A stretch of 64,000 nucleotides of DNA, from NCBI GenBank assembly GCA_963667605.2, contig CAXXUZ010000003.1, forward strand, positions 62,001 through 126,000, written 5' to 3'. Source of the stretch: JADLGL01 sp963667605 (GTDB taxonomy: Bacteria > Pseudomonadota > Alphaproteobacteria > Rhizobiales > Kaistiaceae). The notes below the pieces were generated by a model. The model worked only from the letters and a program-made list of their open reading frames with translations, was not told the origin of the DNA and did no database searches. Position 1 is the first letter of the stretch. The number at the start of each line of letters is the position of its first letter. Shown here piece after piece: positions 35,236 through 44,362 of this stretch. The position numbers were made by a program, and so were the translations under genes.

Positions 35236-35769
35236 TCAGGCGGGAAAGAAGGCCAGTGCCAGTCCGTTGATGCAGTGGCGCTTGCCGGTCGGCGGTGGAC
35301 CATCATCGAAGATGTGGCCGAGATGGCTACCGCAGCGCCGGCAATGCACTTCGGTCCGCGGATAGCCAAGTTTGTAGTCGACGCTGGTCCGAACGGCGTT
35401 GTCCAACGATTGCCAGTAGCTCGGCCAGCCAGAGTGCCAGTATTTGTGCTCCGAAGTGTAGTTGGGGAGGTCGCAACCCCGGCAGTGATATTCGCCGGCT
35501 TCGAACAAGAAGGTGTAGCCATGGCTGTTGCCGTACTCGGTCTTGGCGAGGCGCAGCACCTCGAACGCGCTTGGGCTGAACGGGAATTGGTCCAGATCTG
35601 GATCTCCGGCCAGGGTCGGCGCTAGAATCTGGCGCCACTCCTCCTCAGTACGCACCACCTCGAAGACCTCTGCCTCCTGGGCGAGGCTGGAGCCGAGCGG
35701 ACCCAGCGCCACGACCGCCGCGCCAATGCCGGCGGTCGAAGACAACAAGAATGCGCGCCTCGTGATCAT
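35236..35769 (-). CDS. msrB: Peptide-methionine (R)-S-oxide reductase with an export signal
   Basis: MsrB reduces methionine-R-sulfoxide in proteins. The ATG at 35769, with GGGAG upstream, gives 177 aa. An N-terminal twin-arginine-like signal (MITRRAFLLSSTAGIGAAVV) points to the periplasm. The SelR domain has two zinc CxxC pairs (CRGC, CRRCGSHLGHIFDDG) and the catalytic cysteine in GKRHCINGLAL. The arginine pair and hydrophobic stretch suggest Tat export of the folded zinc protein, which is inference. Confidence 0.93.
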   Translation of the reverse strand: MITRRAFLLSSTAGIGAAVVALGPLGSSLAQEAEVFEVVRTEEEWRQILAPTLAGDPDLDQFPFSPSAFEVLRLAKTEYGNSHGYTFLFEAGEYHCRGCDLPNYTSEHKYWHSGWPSYWQSLDNAVRTSVDYKLGYPRTEVHCRRCGSHLGHIFDDGPPPTGKRHCINGLALAFFPA

Positions 35770-35916
35770 GGACACTCCCGCAACATGATACCAACCGGCC
35801 ACATGGCGGCTGATAAAACAGATGTATAGGATCGCCGACGGAGTAGGCCGTTTGGCAAAACAAAGCAGCGTGAACGAGCGGCTTTCCCGGTCACGGTCCA
35901 TCAACTCAACGTTAGA

Positions 35917-36216
35917 TCACGGGGAGGCCGGCCGGTTCTTCAGTTTCGAGTCGCCGAACTGCTCCTTCAACATGGCTTGGTAGCGCTCCGTCATGCGGCC
36001 GGAAAAGGCTTGCTCGTCATCCGTCTTGGGGCTGTTCTGCCAAACAAACACGCCGTAGCGGGAGGCGGCATAGAGGAAGGCTAAATGAACCGCCTCCTTC
36101 TTCATCTGCGTGGCGGAATGGTTGGCAAAGCCGATGACCTTGTCGGCAAGTTCGAGAAACTCATCCGGCTTCACGCCGGTTTCAGCAGCCAGTTCCTTGG
36201 CAACTTCGGTATCCAT
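35917..36216 (-). CDS. DUF3144 domain-containing protein
   Basis: This is a 99-aa cytosolic protein with the DUF3144 pattern FLELADKVIGFAN, then AFLYAASRYGVFVW and RYQAMLKEQFGD. It is helical, with no signal peptide. The function of the family is unknown. The start at 36216 lies inside the last codons of the broken EamA gene on the same strand (35-base overlap); a GGAGG-like site (GAGGATCGAG region) is seen upstream. Confidence 0.8.
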   Translation of the reverse strand: MDTEVAKELAAETGVKPDEFLELADKVIGFANHSATQMKKEAVHLAFLYAASRYGVFVWQNSPKTDDEQAFSGRMTERYQAMLKEQFGDSKLKNRPASP

Positions 36217-37143
36217 CTCGATCCTCCTTTATTGAAATCATTGCCGGCCAGCCGGTTGGTCCGGTCCCGGCAGTTTTCCGTCTGACAAGTTGCCGTTCGC
36301 GATAGAGAGTAAAAATGCCGCTTCCGACGATGAGACTCCCGCCGACTACAGTCAGCGCGTCGGGTCGGTCCCCCCAAAAAAGGAATCCAAACAGCACCGC
36401 CCAGACGACGATTGTATAGCGAAAGGGCGCCGTCAGGCTCAAATCGGCGCTCCGCAATGCGATGATAATGAAGGCATAGGCAAGAACCAAAAAGAGGCCA
36501 GCGCCGACCACTTCAAGCAGATCGAGCCCCCTCGGCCAAATCCAATCCTCGCCAAGCCCCATTGCCGCGCCGGAGAGCATCGCCGCCACCAATGCCACCG
36601 CGAGCACGGTGATCGTCGGCACCGAGGCGACAATGCGATTGGTAGCGATATCGCGTAACGCAATCAGAAAGACGGACGCAAAGGCCAGCAATGAATATAT
36701 GGTGAAGCCGGTTAGGCCCGGCCTGATCACCACAACGACGCCGAGAAGACCGATCAAGATGGCGGTCCAACGGCGCCAACCGACATCCTCTTTGAAGATC
36801 AGCGCGCCGGCCGCGGCAATCACAATCGGAACCGTCTGCAGCACAATGTGGCATTGGCGAGAGGCAATTGGGTCAGCGCGGTGAGATAGACAACTGTCGC
36901 GCCAACGTCACCGACGGTCCGCCAAAATACGGCGCGATCGCTTATATCCGGCCATCGCGGCCATTGCCCGCTGGCGGCGATCAACGCCGCCACCACCAAT
37001 GTCGAGACAGCGCCGCGAAGGAAGATCACTTCGCCGAGCGGGAGCGCCTCGCTGGCGAGTTTTACGAGCGGATCGTTGGAAACGAAGCCCAGCATGGCGA
37101 TGCACATCGCAGCAATGCCGAGCAGATTGTTGCGATGAAGCAT
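36182..37143 (-). pseudogene. EamA/DMT-family transporter broken by a frameshift
   Basis: The ATG at 37143 starts the first EamA half (NLLGIAAMCIAMLGFVSNDP to LTQLPLANATL). Near 36840-36845 the natural frame changes: the second part resumes with LQTVPIVIAAAGALIF and runs through the second EamA repeat (FRYTIVVWAVLFGFLFWGDRP) to 36182. Inserting one base (ACATTG then ATGCTG) restores the family sequence LANATLMLQTVP. About ten membrane helices are then present, as normal. The substrate is unknown. With the loss of one base the product stops after about 107 residues and cannot work. Confidence 0.8.
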
Positions 37144-37262
37144 CGTGCAACGCTATGAGGCCTATTGTGCAGCCGGGCTAGAGCCGGCGCGCAATTCCGT
37201 CAATGGCCCGGTCACGCCATCCACCTTTGACCGGAACTGCTCGTTCCTGTTTGGTGCGGCCC

Positions 37263-37625
37263 ATGGGCGAAGACGCGGCATGGCCAACTGAATTGCGATT
37301 GAGCGCCGATAAACGCCGTCTAACAATCTCCTTTGGCTCCGGCCTGGCGTTTGAACTCGAAGCCGAGCTTCTGAGGGTGCTCAGCCCGTCGGCGGAGGTT
37401 CAGGGCCACAGCCCGGAGCAACGCCAGACTGTCCCCGGCAAGCGCGAGGTCGCCCTCGTCGCGATCGACCCGATCGGAAACTACGCGGTTCGGCTGACCT
37501 TCGACGACGGCCACAATACTGGCCTGTTCACCTGGAGCTATTTTAGAAGCCTTGGCGAGAACCGCAAAACGCTGTGGGCCGGCTATCTCAGCGATTTGGC
37601 GCAAAAAGGCCTGAGCCGCGACTAG
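37263..37625 (+). CDS. DUF971 domain-containing protein (gamma-butyrobetaine hydroxylase-like N-terminal domain)
   Basis: The ATG at 37263 gives 120 aa: a small beta-rich domain with TELRLSADKRRLTISFGSG, ELLRVLSPSAEVQGH and the closing GLFTWSYFRSLGENR. This is the DUF971/GBBH-like N-terminal fold, which binds zinc in some longer proteins and stands alone in many proteobacteria, where its role is unclear. It converges with the broken DodA-like gene, four bases apart. Confidence 0.85.
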   Translation: MGEDAAWPTELRLSADKRRLTISFGSGLAFELEAELLRVLSPSAEVQGHSPEQRQTVPGKREVALVAIDPIGNYAVRLTFDDGHNTGLFTWSYFRSLGENRKTLWAGYLSDLAQKGLSRD

Positions 37626-37629
37626 CGAC

Positions 37630-38417
37630 CTAACTGAATTCGTAGGCGTCCATCGCCATCGCCGCATATTCGATCGAGGCGTGGATCCGTTCTCCCTTGG
37701 TACCTTCGCCGGCGGCTCCCATGGCAACAAAGAACGGCAGGAAATGATCGTCAGCGGGATGCGCGCGCGTGGCCGCCGGTGCCCTCTCGCGGTAGTGGAC
37801 AAGATCGTCAATGGCGCCCTCTCTGGCCCGGTCTGCCACCCAATCGGCGAAGTCCTTGGCCCAAGCCTCCGCTGGCGCATCGGCCGGCTTCAGCCCGCTC
37901 GCCATCTACTCCTGGAGATTGTGCGTCATCGCCCCCGTGCCGATGATCAAGACATCGCGGTCGCGCAGCGGTTCGAGCGCTCGACCGAGGGCCAAATGAT
38001 AGCCAGCGCCCTGTTCAGGCTGAATTGACAGCTGAACGACTGGGACGTCGGCATCCGGCCAAATCAATGACAGAGGCACCCAACTGCCATGGTCGAAGCC
38101 CCGCTCGCCCACCAAATGGACCGGCAGATCGGCTGCTGCGATAAGTTCTGCCACCTCCCCCGCGAGTGCGGGATCGCCCGGCACCCGATAGACGATCTGG
38201 GACAGCTCGGCGGGAAAGCCGCCGAAATCATAGATCATCGCCGGATGAGCGTCGGCCACGACCTGTGGCTCCCGGGCTGCGAAGTGTGGCGAGGTAGCAA
38301 TGATGGCCCGCGGGCGGCCGAGCCGGTTGCCGAGGCTCTTCAGGAACTGGTGGCCGCAGTTGGTGTCAAGGCCAACATCGGCGAGCCGTGCGAGACGAAC
38401 AATGTCGGCCGTGTCAT
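37630..38417 (-). pseudogene. DodA-like class III extradiol ring-cleavage dioxygenase, broken twice
   Basis: The ATG at 38417 opens with the family start MTRPTLFVSHGSPMLAL, including the metal His of SHGSP. Near 38348 the frame shifts: the rest (FLKSLGNRLGRPRAIIATSP, DFGGFPAELSQIVY, FDHGSWVPLSLIWP, GTGAMTHNLQE) continues one frame over. A TAG at 37906-37908 then interrupts the same frame, after which MASGLKPADAPAEAWAKDF runs to 37630. The family acts on catechol-type substrates with Fe or Zn. With both a missing base and a stop it cannot make a full product. TAG is a genuine stop elsewhere in this window, so readthrough is unlikely. Confidence 0.82.
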
Positions 38418-38459
38418 CGGCTGAGATACTCCGCCGGCACCATATCACTATCGGTGCCG

Positions 38460-39842
38460 TCAAGCACCGATCGCGATACGCTGGCCATTCGGCTGGCGGC
38501 CGCGACGCAGCAATTCCGACACCAAGAATGACAGCTCCAATGCCTGGTCAGAATTGAGGCGCGGATCGCAATGGGTGTGGTAGCGGCTCGACAGATCGGC
38601 CTCGGAAATAGCACGGGCGCCGCCAATGCACTCGGTGACGTTGCTGCCGGTCATCTCGATGTGGACGCCGCCAGGATACGTGCCTTCGCCCCGATGCACT
38701 GCAAAGAACCGCTCGACCTCGCGCAGGATCAGATCGAAAGGCCGCGTCTTGTAACCGCCATTCACCTTCACTGTATTGCCGTGCATCGGATCGGACGACC
38801 AGACCACCGACTTGCCTTCGCGCTCGACGGCCTGGATGAGCTTGGGCAAATGCACCTCGACCTTGTCGGCACCGAAACGGCAGATCAGAGTTAAGCGGCC
38901 CGGCTCGTTGTCCGGATTGAGAATGTCGATCAGCCTGATCAGCTCGACTGGCGTCAGCGACGGCCCGCATTTGAGGCCAAGCGGGTTCTCAACACCACGA
39001 CAGAACTCGATATGGGCATGATCCGCCTGCCGCGTGCGATCGCCGATCCACAGCATATGGCCGGAGGTCGCGTACCACTCGCCGGAGGTTGAATCGACAC
39101 GGGTCAGCGCTTCCTCAAAACCGAGGAGCAGTGCTTCATGGCTAGTGTAGAAATCGGTCGTCTGCAGCGTTGGTGTCGTTTGCGGATCGACGCCGCAGGC
39201 GCGCATGAACGCGATCGCCTCGGAGATCCGGTCGGCCACCTCCTGGTAGCGATGGCTTTGCGGGCTGTCCTTGACGAAGCCGAGCATCCATTGATGCACA
39301 TGCTCGAGATTGGCGTAGCCGCCCTGCGCGAAGGCGCGCAGGAGGTTCAGCGTCGCTGCCGACTGGCGATAGGCCATATCCATGCGCATCGGATCGGGCT
39401 GGCGTCCGACCGGGTCGAACTCGATGTCATTGACGATATCGCCGCGATAGGTCGGCAGTTCAACACCGCCGTTGATCTCGGTCGGCGCGCTGCGCGGCTT
39501 GGCGAACTGACCTGCGATCCGACCGATCTTCACCACCGGCATCGAACCGGCAAACGTCATGACTACCGCCATCTGTAGGAACAGGCGGAACAGATCACGA
39601 ATGCCGTCGGCGCCGTGATCGGCAAAGCTCTCGGCACAGTCGCCGCCCTGCAACACGAAGCCCTCGCCGGCCGATACGCGTGCCAGCGTCTTTTTCAGCT
39701 TGCGCGCTTCGCCCGCGAATACCAGCGGCGGATAGCTCGCAAGCTGGGCCTCCATCGCCCTCAGTGCCACGGGATCGGGATAGACCGGCGCCTGCTCGAT
39801 CGGCCGGGAGCGCCAGCCATCCGGGGTCCAAGCCTTTGCCAT
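38460..39842 (-). CDS. 3-deoxy-7-phosphoheptulonate synthase, class II
   Basis: This plant-type DAHP synthase makes the first shikimate-pathway intermediate from PEP and erythrose 4-phosphate. The ATG at 39842 gives 460 aa starting MAKAWTPDGWRSRPIEQ. Key parts are FVLQGGDCAESFADH, KIGRIAGQFAKPRS, VVWSSDPMHGNTVK and GGVHIEMTGSNVTECIGG, which hold the metal and PEP ligands. Class II is the usual form in alphaproteobacteria. It is on the same strand as the DodA-like pseudogene, 42 bases upstream of its start. Confidence 0.95.
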   Translation of the reverse strand: MAKAWTPDGWRSRPIEQAPVYPDPVALRAMEAQLASYPPLVFAGEARKLKKTLARVSAGEGFVLQGGDCAESFADHGADGIRDLFRLFLQMAVVMTFAGSMPVVKIGRIAGQFAKPRSAPTEINGGVELPTYRGDIVNDIEFDPVGRQPDPMRMDMAYRQSAATLNLLRAFAQGGYANLEHVHQWMLGFVKDSPQSHRYQEVADRISEAIAFMRACGVDPQTTPTLQTTDFYTSHEALLLGFEEALTRVDSTSGEWYATSGHMLWIGDRTRQADHAHIEFCRGVENPLGLKCGPSLTPVELIRLIDILNPDNEPGRLTLICRFGADKVEVHLPKLIQAVEREGKSVVWSSDPMHGNTVKVNGGYKTRPFDLILREVERFFAVHRGEGTYPGGVHIEMTGSNVTECIGGARAISEADLSSRYHTHCDPRLNSDQALELSFLVSELLRRGRQPNGQRIAIGA

Positions 39843-40112
39843 TGCTTCAACAACTCCAAAACGGCACGGCCCCTCCGGGCCGCCCATCCGTAACGAGGCC
39901 GATATACACGCGGGGCGGTTAAGAAGCTACGTGCCAGTCCCGGCCCGCCGAAGAGACCAGGGCTGCAGCGCCCCGGCTTATGTGGCGATCCTCGGTCGGA
40001 ATCGGAAGCCGGTGTCGACAGAAAATTTAGATTGTTCGCCACCCGCCGCGATACCTTGAACCGCGCCCCGGCGATCGAGTATCCTCCAGAATAGAGCGAG
40101 GGAGTGAACCAA

Positions 40113-40748
40113 ATGAATACCCCAGCCGTGGATGCGCAAGAGAATGTCGAAAAGGACATGCATCTGAATTTTGTCCGCGAGTATCATGTGAGCGATGTTG
40201 GCGTATGCGACAAGCTGATCGAGCTATTTCAGACCGCGAAGCGGCTGGGATTCACCGGCCCCGGGCGTACCGGCAATTTTGAGGTCAAAAAGGAGATCAA
40301 GGATAGCGAAGATTTTGCTGTCGAAGGCTTGCCCAAGGGGCATTCGGAAATCCCCTCGGCGAGCGCCTCTGGTTTCACTTCGGTGATGCAGCAGTTCTCC
40401 GATTTCATTCCGCGATACTACACCGATGTCGATGCTTCCTGGCGGCAGGAAGTTGAGTTCAAGTTTCTCCCACATTTTCAGCACTACGAGCCCGGCGGCG
40501 GATACCACGCTTGGCATTGCGATTCGACGGGAGATACCGTCAATCGCCACTTGGTTTTTCTTCTGTATTTGAACGATGTCCCCGGTGGCGGCACCGAGTT
40601 CCTGGGCCACAAATATATCTGCGAGGCCAGGAAGGGTAAGGTGCTGATGTTCCCGGCGAATTTCAGCTATCCGCATCGCAGTCAGATCAGTAAGACGCAT
40701 GAGAAATACATTCTGACCGGCTGGGCGACGACGGTCTTACGCCAATAG
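40113..40748 (+). CDS. 2-oxoglutarate/Fe(II)-dependent oxygenase (prolyl-hydroxylase-like)
   Basis: The ATG at 40113 with GGGAG eight bases upstream gives 211 aa. The double-stranded beta-helix core has the iron ligands HxD in YHAWHCDSTG and a distal His in NFSYPHRSQ, with a basic residue further on (THEKYILTGW) suited to bind 2-oxoglutarate. The strand RHLVFLLYLND with GGGTEFL is typical of P4H-type enzymes. Phage and marine bacteria have similar proteins. The substrate is unknown and no partner gene is adjacent. Confidence 0.85.
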   Translation: MNTPAVDAQENVEKDMHLNFVREYHVSDVGVCDKLIELFQTAKRLGFTGPGRTGNFEVKKEIKDSEDFAVEGLPKGHSEIPSASASGFTSVMQQFSDFIPRYYTDVDASWRQEVEFKFLPHFQHYEPGGGYHAWHCDSTGDTVNRHLVFLLYLNDVPGGGTEFLGHKYICEARKGKVLMFPANFSYPHRSQISKTHEKYILTGWATTVLRQ

Positions 40749-41092
40749 CAGGTTACCGCGCCGACCCGATTGTTCCAGTTCAGCGCCCGGACAACCCTGA
40801 CTTCAACGGAAATCGCTACCGATCGGGTCGCACCCAGCCCAGGCAATGAAGCCGACATCGTCCGTTCCAGCGGGGCTGGCTCGGTCGACCGAATGGGATT
40901 CGCTGCTTCCTCTGTCGGGACCAGCGAACTCAAAGACCGAACGGATCGCCCAGGCCCTGAGCAAGAATTTCGTACCCCCAGATGCGACCGGGTGTTAGAC
41001 GACGATCCAAGGACTTGAGTCGGCCCCTCGCTGTAGCGAGTGGAGCCCGGTGCAAAAGGGCCGTTCGAAGCTAATCGTCGGCCCTGCGGCCG
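40749..41092. other. Gene-free stretch of 344 bases
   Basis: I see no convincing gene here; the short open frame at 40770-41018 has no ribosome site and no recognisable protein. Two small hairpins are present: ctcgct/agcgag near 41030, and gggccg/cggccc near 41058-41085, the latter close to the 3' end of the convergent gene at 41093 and possibly a terminator. Confidence 0.4.
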
Positions 41093-41425
41093 TCAGTTCT
41101 CGATCCAGCCACCTTGTCCGCCCGCTGGCGCTGCTTTGTTTTGCCCCGGCGCTGGCATTTTGAGGCCGATCTGATCCATCATCCCTTTGAGCTGTTTGAT
41201 CATCTCCAGCGCGGCCGGAACCGAGAGCATCAGCCGCGTGGTCACATAGACTGAAGGAATCGTCCCTTCCTTCGGCATGTCGCCCATCTTATCGGGAATC
41301 ATACGAGCGGTGCCCAAAGTGATGGCAATCGCACTTCCGTCAAAACCGCCTGAAACGAATTGATTGGCGTATTGTTCCGGTACTCCCGGGATTTCCACAA
41401 TCCGGAATCTCTGCTTGTCAGCCAT
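41093..41425 (-). CDS. Small hypothetical protein, DUF3467-like
   Basis: This is a 110-aa protein with a clear start region. The pattern EQYANQFVSGGFDGSAIAIT, then SVYVTTRLMLSVPAALEMIKQL resembles DUF3467 proteins, in which a strand pair is followed by a His/Arg strand and a C-terminal helix. The C-terminal tail is Pro/Gly/Ala rich. The function is unknown. It stands alone upstream of a 344-base empty region; gor follows on the other side, on the same strand. Confidence 0.55.
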   Translation of the reverse strand: MADKQRFRIVEIPGVPEQYANQFVSGGFDGSAIAITLGTARMIPDKMGDMPKEGTIPSVYVTTRLMLSVPAALEMIKQLKGMMDQIGLKMPAPGQNKAAPAGGQGGWIEN

Positions 41426-41499
41426 GGGCCGTTCTCCCCTTTTTTTCTCGCTTGGTTAGGTGATTGTTTTTTCGCCTGTTTCTCGGTCCCACTGCAAGC

Positions 41500-42879
41500 C
41501 TATTCGGCGGCCGCACGGCGGTAGCGCTTCTTTGGCTCGCGCATGGTCACGAGTTCCTCGGCAACGGTCGGGTGTAGCGCCATAGTGGCATCGAGATCCC
41601 CTTTGGTCGCGCCCATTCTCACAGCGATCGCGACCAGCTGAACAAGTTCAGCCGCATTGGATCCAAGAATATGGCAGCCGAGCAGCCGATCGGTGTCGGC
41701 GTCGACGATCAATTTCAAAAGCACATTTTCGTCGCGGCCGGCAAACTGATGTCGCATCGATGGAAACGACGTCTGAAAGATGTCGAGCGCCGGATATTGG
41801 TCACGCGCCGTCTCCTCGGTGAGGCCGACAGTGCCGATTTCGGGGATGCCGAACACGGCGTGCGGCACGTTGCGATGGTCAACCATCGTAGTCGCGCCAG
41901 CGAAGAGATGATCGGCAAGACTGTGTCCCTCTCTGATGGCCACCGGCGTCAGATTGATCCGGTTGGTTACATCCCCGATCGCATAGATGCCGGGGACCGA
42001 CGATTGTGAATGTCCGTCGACGCGAACGGCGCCGTCCGGGTCGATGTCGACGCCTACCTCTTCGAGCCCTATCCCTCTTGTATTCGGCGAACGCCCGATC
42101 GCTAGCAGCACTTGATCTGCGGCGATCGACCGGCCGGCCTCGGTCCGGGCAAGAAGCCGCGCCGGCCCTTTGTCGATCACCTTTAGCTGATCCTCCAGGA
42201 TTATTTCGATCCCGCGTCGCTCCATCGCGGAGTGCATTTCGGCGCGGATGTCGTTGTCGAAAGTGCGAAGGATCTCGCCACCGCGGTGAAGCAATGTGGT
42301 GGCGACACCGAAGCCAGCCATGATCGAAGCGAATTCGATGGCAACGAAGCCGGCGCCGACGACCAGAATACGATCCGGCAATGTATCGAGCCGGAACATC
42401 GCCTCGGAGGTGATGGCGCGCTCTAACCCGGGCAGATCGCGAACGACGTTCGGATGGCTGCCGGTCGCGATCAGAATGTTCTTTGCTTCGAAACGGGAAT
42501 CCGTGCCGACTAGGCGAACCTGACCGGGTCCGTCGATCACCGCACGTCCCGGGAAAATAGTCACGCCGGCGCTCTCCAGCCCCCTTCGATAGGCAGCGTT
42601 GAGCCGATCGACCTCGCGATCGAGACTGTCCGACAAGGCCCTCCAGTCGAAGCCATGCTCAGCCGGGCTCCAGCCGAATGCGACACTATCCTCAAACTCA
42701 TCACGAAATCGGGCGGCAAAGGCCATCAGCTTTTTCGGGACGCAGCCGCGGATAACGCAGGTGCCGCCGATGCGGTCTTGCTCGGCGAGCCCCACCCTGG
42801 CACCGTTGCGCGCGGCGATGCGGGCGGCGCGAACGCCACCCGAGCCGCCTCCGATCACAAACAGATCGAAGGCCGTCAC
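41500..42879 (-). CDS. gor: Glutathione-disulfide reductase
   Basis: Gor keeps glutathione reduced using NADPH and FAD. The 459-aa protein has the FAD site FVIGGGSGGVRAARIAA, the redox-active disulphide GGTCVIRGCVPKKLM, the NADPH fold VVGAGFVAIEFASIMAGFG with the following arginine-containing loop, and the C-terminal active-site pair HPTVAEE. The plant/alphaproteobacterial GR type fits. It is followed at 42934 by a DUF2059 gene on the same strand. The Atm1-like transporter of this window would use glutathione conjugates, an indirect link. Confidence 0.94.
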   Translation of the reverse strand: MTAFDLFVIGGGSGGVRAARIAARNGARVGLAEQDRIGGTCVIRGCVPKKLMAFAARFRDEFEDSVAFGWSPAEHGFDWRALSDSLDREVDRLNAAYRRGLESAGVTIFPGRAVIDGPGQVRLVGTDSRFEAKNILIATGSHPNVVRDLPGLERAITSEAMFRLDTLPDRILVVGAGFVAIEFASIMAGFGVATTLLHRGGEILRTFDNDIRAEMHSAMERRGIEIILEDQLKVIDKGPARLLARTEAGRSIAADQVLLAIGRSPNTRGIGLEEVGVDIDPDGAVRVDGHSQSSVPGIYAIGDVTNRINLTPVAIREGHSLADHLFAGATTMVDHRNVPHAVFGIPEIGTVGLTEETARDQYPALDIFQTSFPSMRHQFAGRDENVLLKLIVDADTDRLLGCHILGSNAAELVQLVAIAVRMGATKGDLDATMALHPTVAEELVTMREPKKRYRRAAAE

Positions 42880-42933
42880 AACCCGATCCCCACTTGGTCC
42901 GCCCAGCCCGTCAAATGCTGCAATGCCAGAAGC

Positions 42934-43437
42934 CTAGAATTCGATGCCCTTCTGCTGGAATTTCAGAAGCGAACGGTCACGCATTTCGCCGGCAAGACGC
43001 TCATACCAATTCTCCAAGACTTGCAGCGTCTGCTGGAAGAGCAACTCAAACGTCATACTGAACTTGTGCCCGGTGGGGCTGGCGTAGAACGCCGTGATCT
43101 CGATCAGCTCCTGCTCGGTGAATGCGAGCGCCCAAACTCGGGCAACATCGGTGTTGAGGTCGAGCCGACGCGCGACCAGTTCGAGCGCGACCTCGTTCAC
43201 CACATCCGGAATTTGCCGAAACAGATCCGGCCGCAAGTCGATCAGGAGTCCCTGCACTTGCTCTGCGATGTCGGGCAAAGCGAAGTCGAATTCGGCGTCG
43301 GCGCCGACCGCCCGCACCGCGTCCCAGGCCGCTTGCAAATGGGCGTCGGTTATCTCCTGCGCGTTCGCCGCTCCCGACCAAGTGAGGGCGAAAGCCATTA
43401 GCCACGCGCTTAGCTGCGTCTCAACTCTCTTCATCAT
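42934..43437 (-). CDS. DUF2059 domain-containing secreted protein
   Basis: The 167-aa protein has a signal peptide (LSAWLMAFALTWSGAANAQ). The C-terminal half matches DUF2059: FTEQELIEITAFYASPTGHK followed by LLFQQTLQVLENWYE. It is helical and likely periplasmic. The function is unknown. It is encoded just after rpiA (12-base gap) and before gor, so the three may form one transcript. Confidence 0.82.
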   Translation of the reverse strand: MMKRVETQLSAWLMAFALTWSGAANAQEITDAHLQAAWDAVRAVGADAEFDFALPDIAEQVQGLLIDLRPDLFRQIPDVVNEVALELVARRLDLNTDVARVWALAFTEQELIEITAFYASPTGHKFSMTFELLFQQTLQVLENWYERLAGEMRDRSLLKFQQKGIEF

Positions 43438-43449
43438 TGTCTCCCTGGA

Positions 43450-44205
43450 CTAGACGGCAGTTAGCCGGATAACTTCTTCGGGCCCTGCGACCATAGCCTC
43501 GCTGGCGAGGCCGAGGAAAATGCCATGGCCGACAACACCGGCGATCTCGTCGAGGCCCTGCGCCAATCGTTCTGGATCCGGAATGCGGCCAAAGGTGGCG
43601 TCGAGAATGAAATGACCACAATCGGTCTCGAAAGGCGCCCCGTCACTTGCCTGTCGAAGCGCGATCGGACCGCTTAGGCCTAGCCGCTTGGCAAGCGACT
43701 CAACGGCAATCGAGGTCGTCCTGAGCCCGAATGGGACGACCTCTATCGGCAGCGGAAACGCGCCCAAAACGTCAACCAGCTTGGAATCGTCGGCAATGAC
43801 GATCATCCGCCGCGAGGCGCTGGCAACGATCTTTTCGCGGAGCAACGCGCCGCCCCCGCCCTTGATCAAACGCAATTGCCGATCCAGCTCGTCCGCGCCG
43901 TCGACTGTGAGGTCCAACACTGGCTCTTCGTCCAATCCGGCCAGGCTGACGCCCAGGCTTGAGGCAAGTTTAGCGGTTCGCTCCGAAGTCGGCACGCCGA
44001 CGATCTCAAGACCCTGGCTTACGCGCTCTGCCAGTGCTCGCACGAATTCGTCGGCGGTAGAGCCGGTTCCGAGCCCGAGCTTCATGCCGGATTCGACGGC
44101 TTCCAGTGCCGCCAAAGCGGCCCGGCGCTTCCGATCGTCGGTGGCAGGCGCAGCCACGCCGGCGCCATCTCGTGTGCTGCGGCCGCTGTCCAATTTCGGC
44201 TCCAA
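43450..44205 (-). CDS. rpiA: Ribose-5-phosphate isomerase A
   Basis: RpiA interconverts ribose 5-phosphate and ribulose 5-phosphate in the pentose phosphate pathway. The 251-aa protein shows KLGLGTGSTADEFVRAL, TVDGADELDRQLRLIKGGGG with the catalytic acid, and LREKIVASASRRMIVIADDSK. The first 20 residues are an unstructured extension; a later start is possible. It is upstream of DUF2059 and gor on the same strand. Confidence 0.95.
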   Translation of the reverse strand: MEPKLDSGRSTRDGAGVAAPATDDRKRRAALAALEAVESGMKLGLGTGSTADEFVRALAERVSQGLEIVGVPTSERTAKLASSLGVSLAGLDEEPVLDLTVDGADELDRQLRLIKGGGGALLREKIVASASRRMIVIADDSKLVDVLGAFPLPIEVVPFGLRTTSIAVESLAKRLGLSGPIALRQASDGAPFETDCGHFILDATFGRIPDPERLAQGLDEIAGVVGHGIFLGLASEAMVAGPEEVIRLTAV

Positions 44206-44362
44206 CAGGATCGTAATGCGCGATGTCGCAGCTAGTTAGCATGGCCGCTGCCCCGGCGCTACAAGCCGATCCAAATCGACTTCGGCGCAGTATGTCTCTT
44301 CCCACCACCCCGGATCAACGGCTAATTATCGGCCCGTTCCGCGGAAATTCAGCGAGGCCGAT

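Noticed and set aside
40770..41018. Open frame of 82 codons in the empty region
   Set aside because: It has no ribosome site and no hydrophobic or motif pattern, and it could not be tied to either neighbour.
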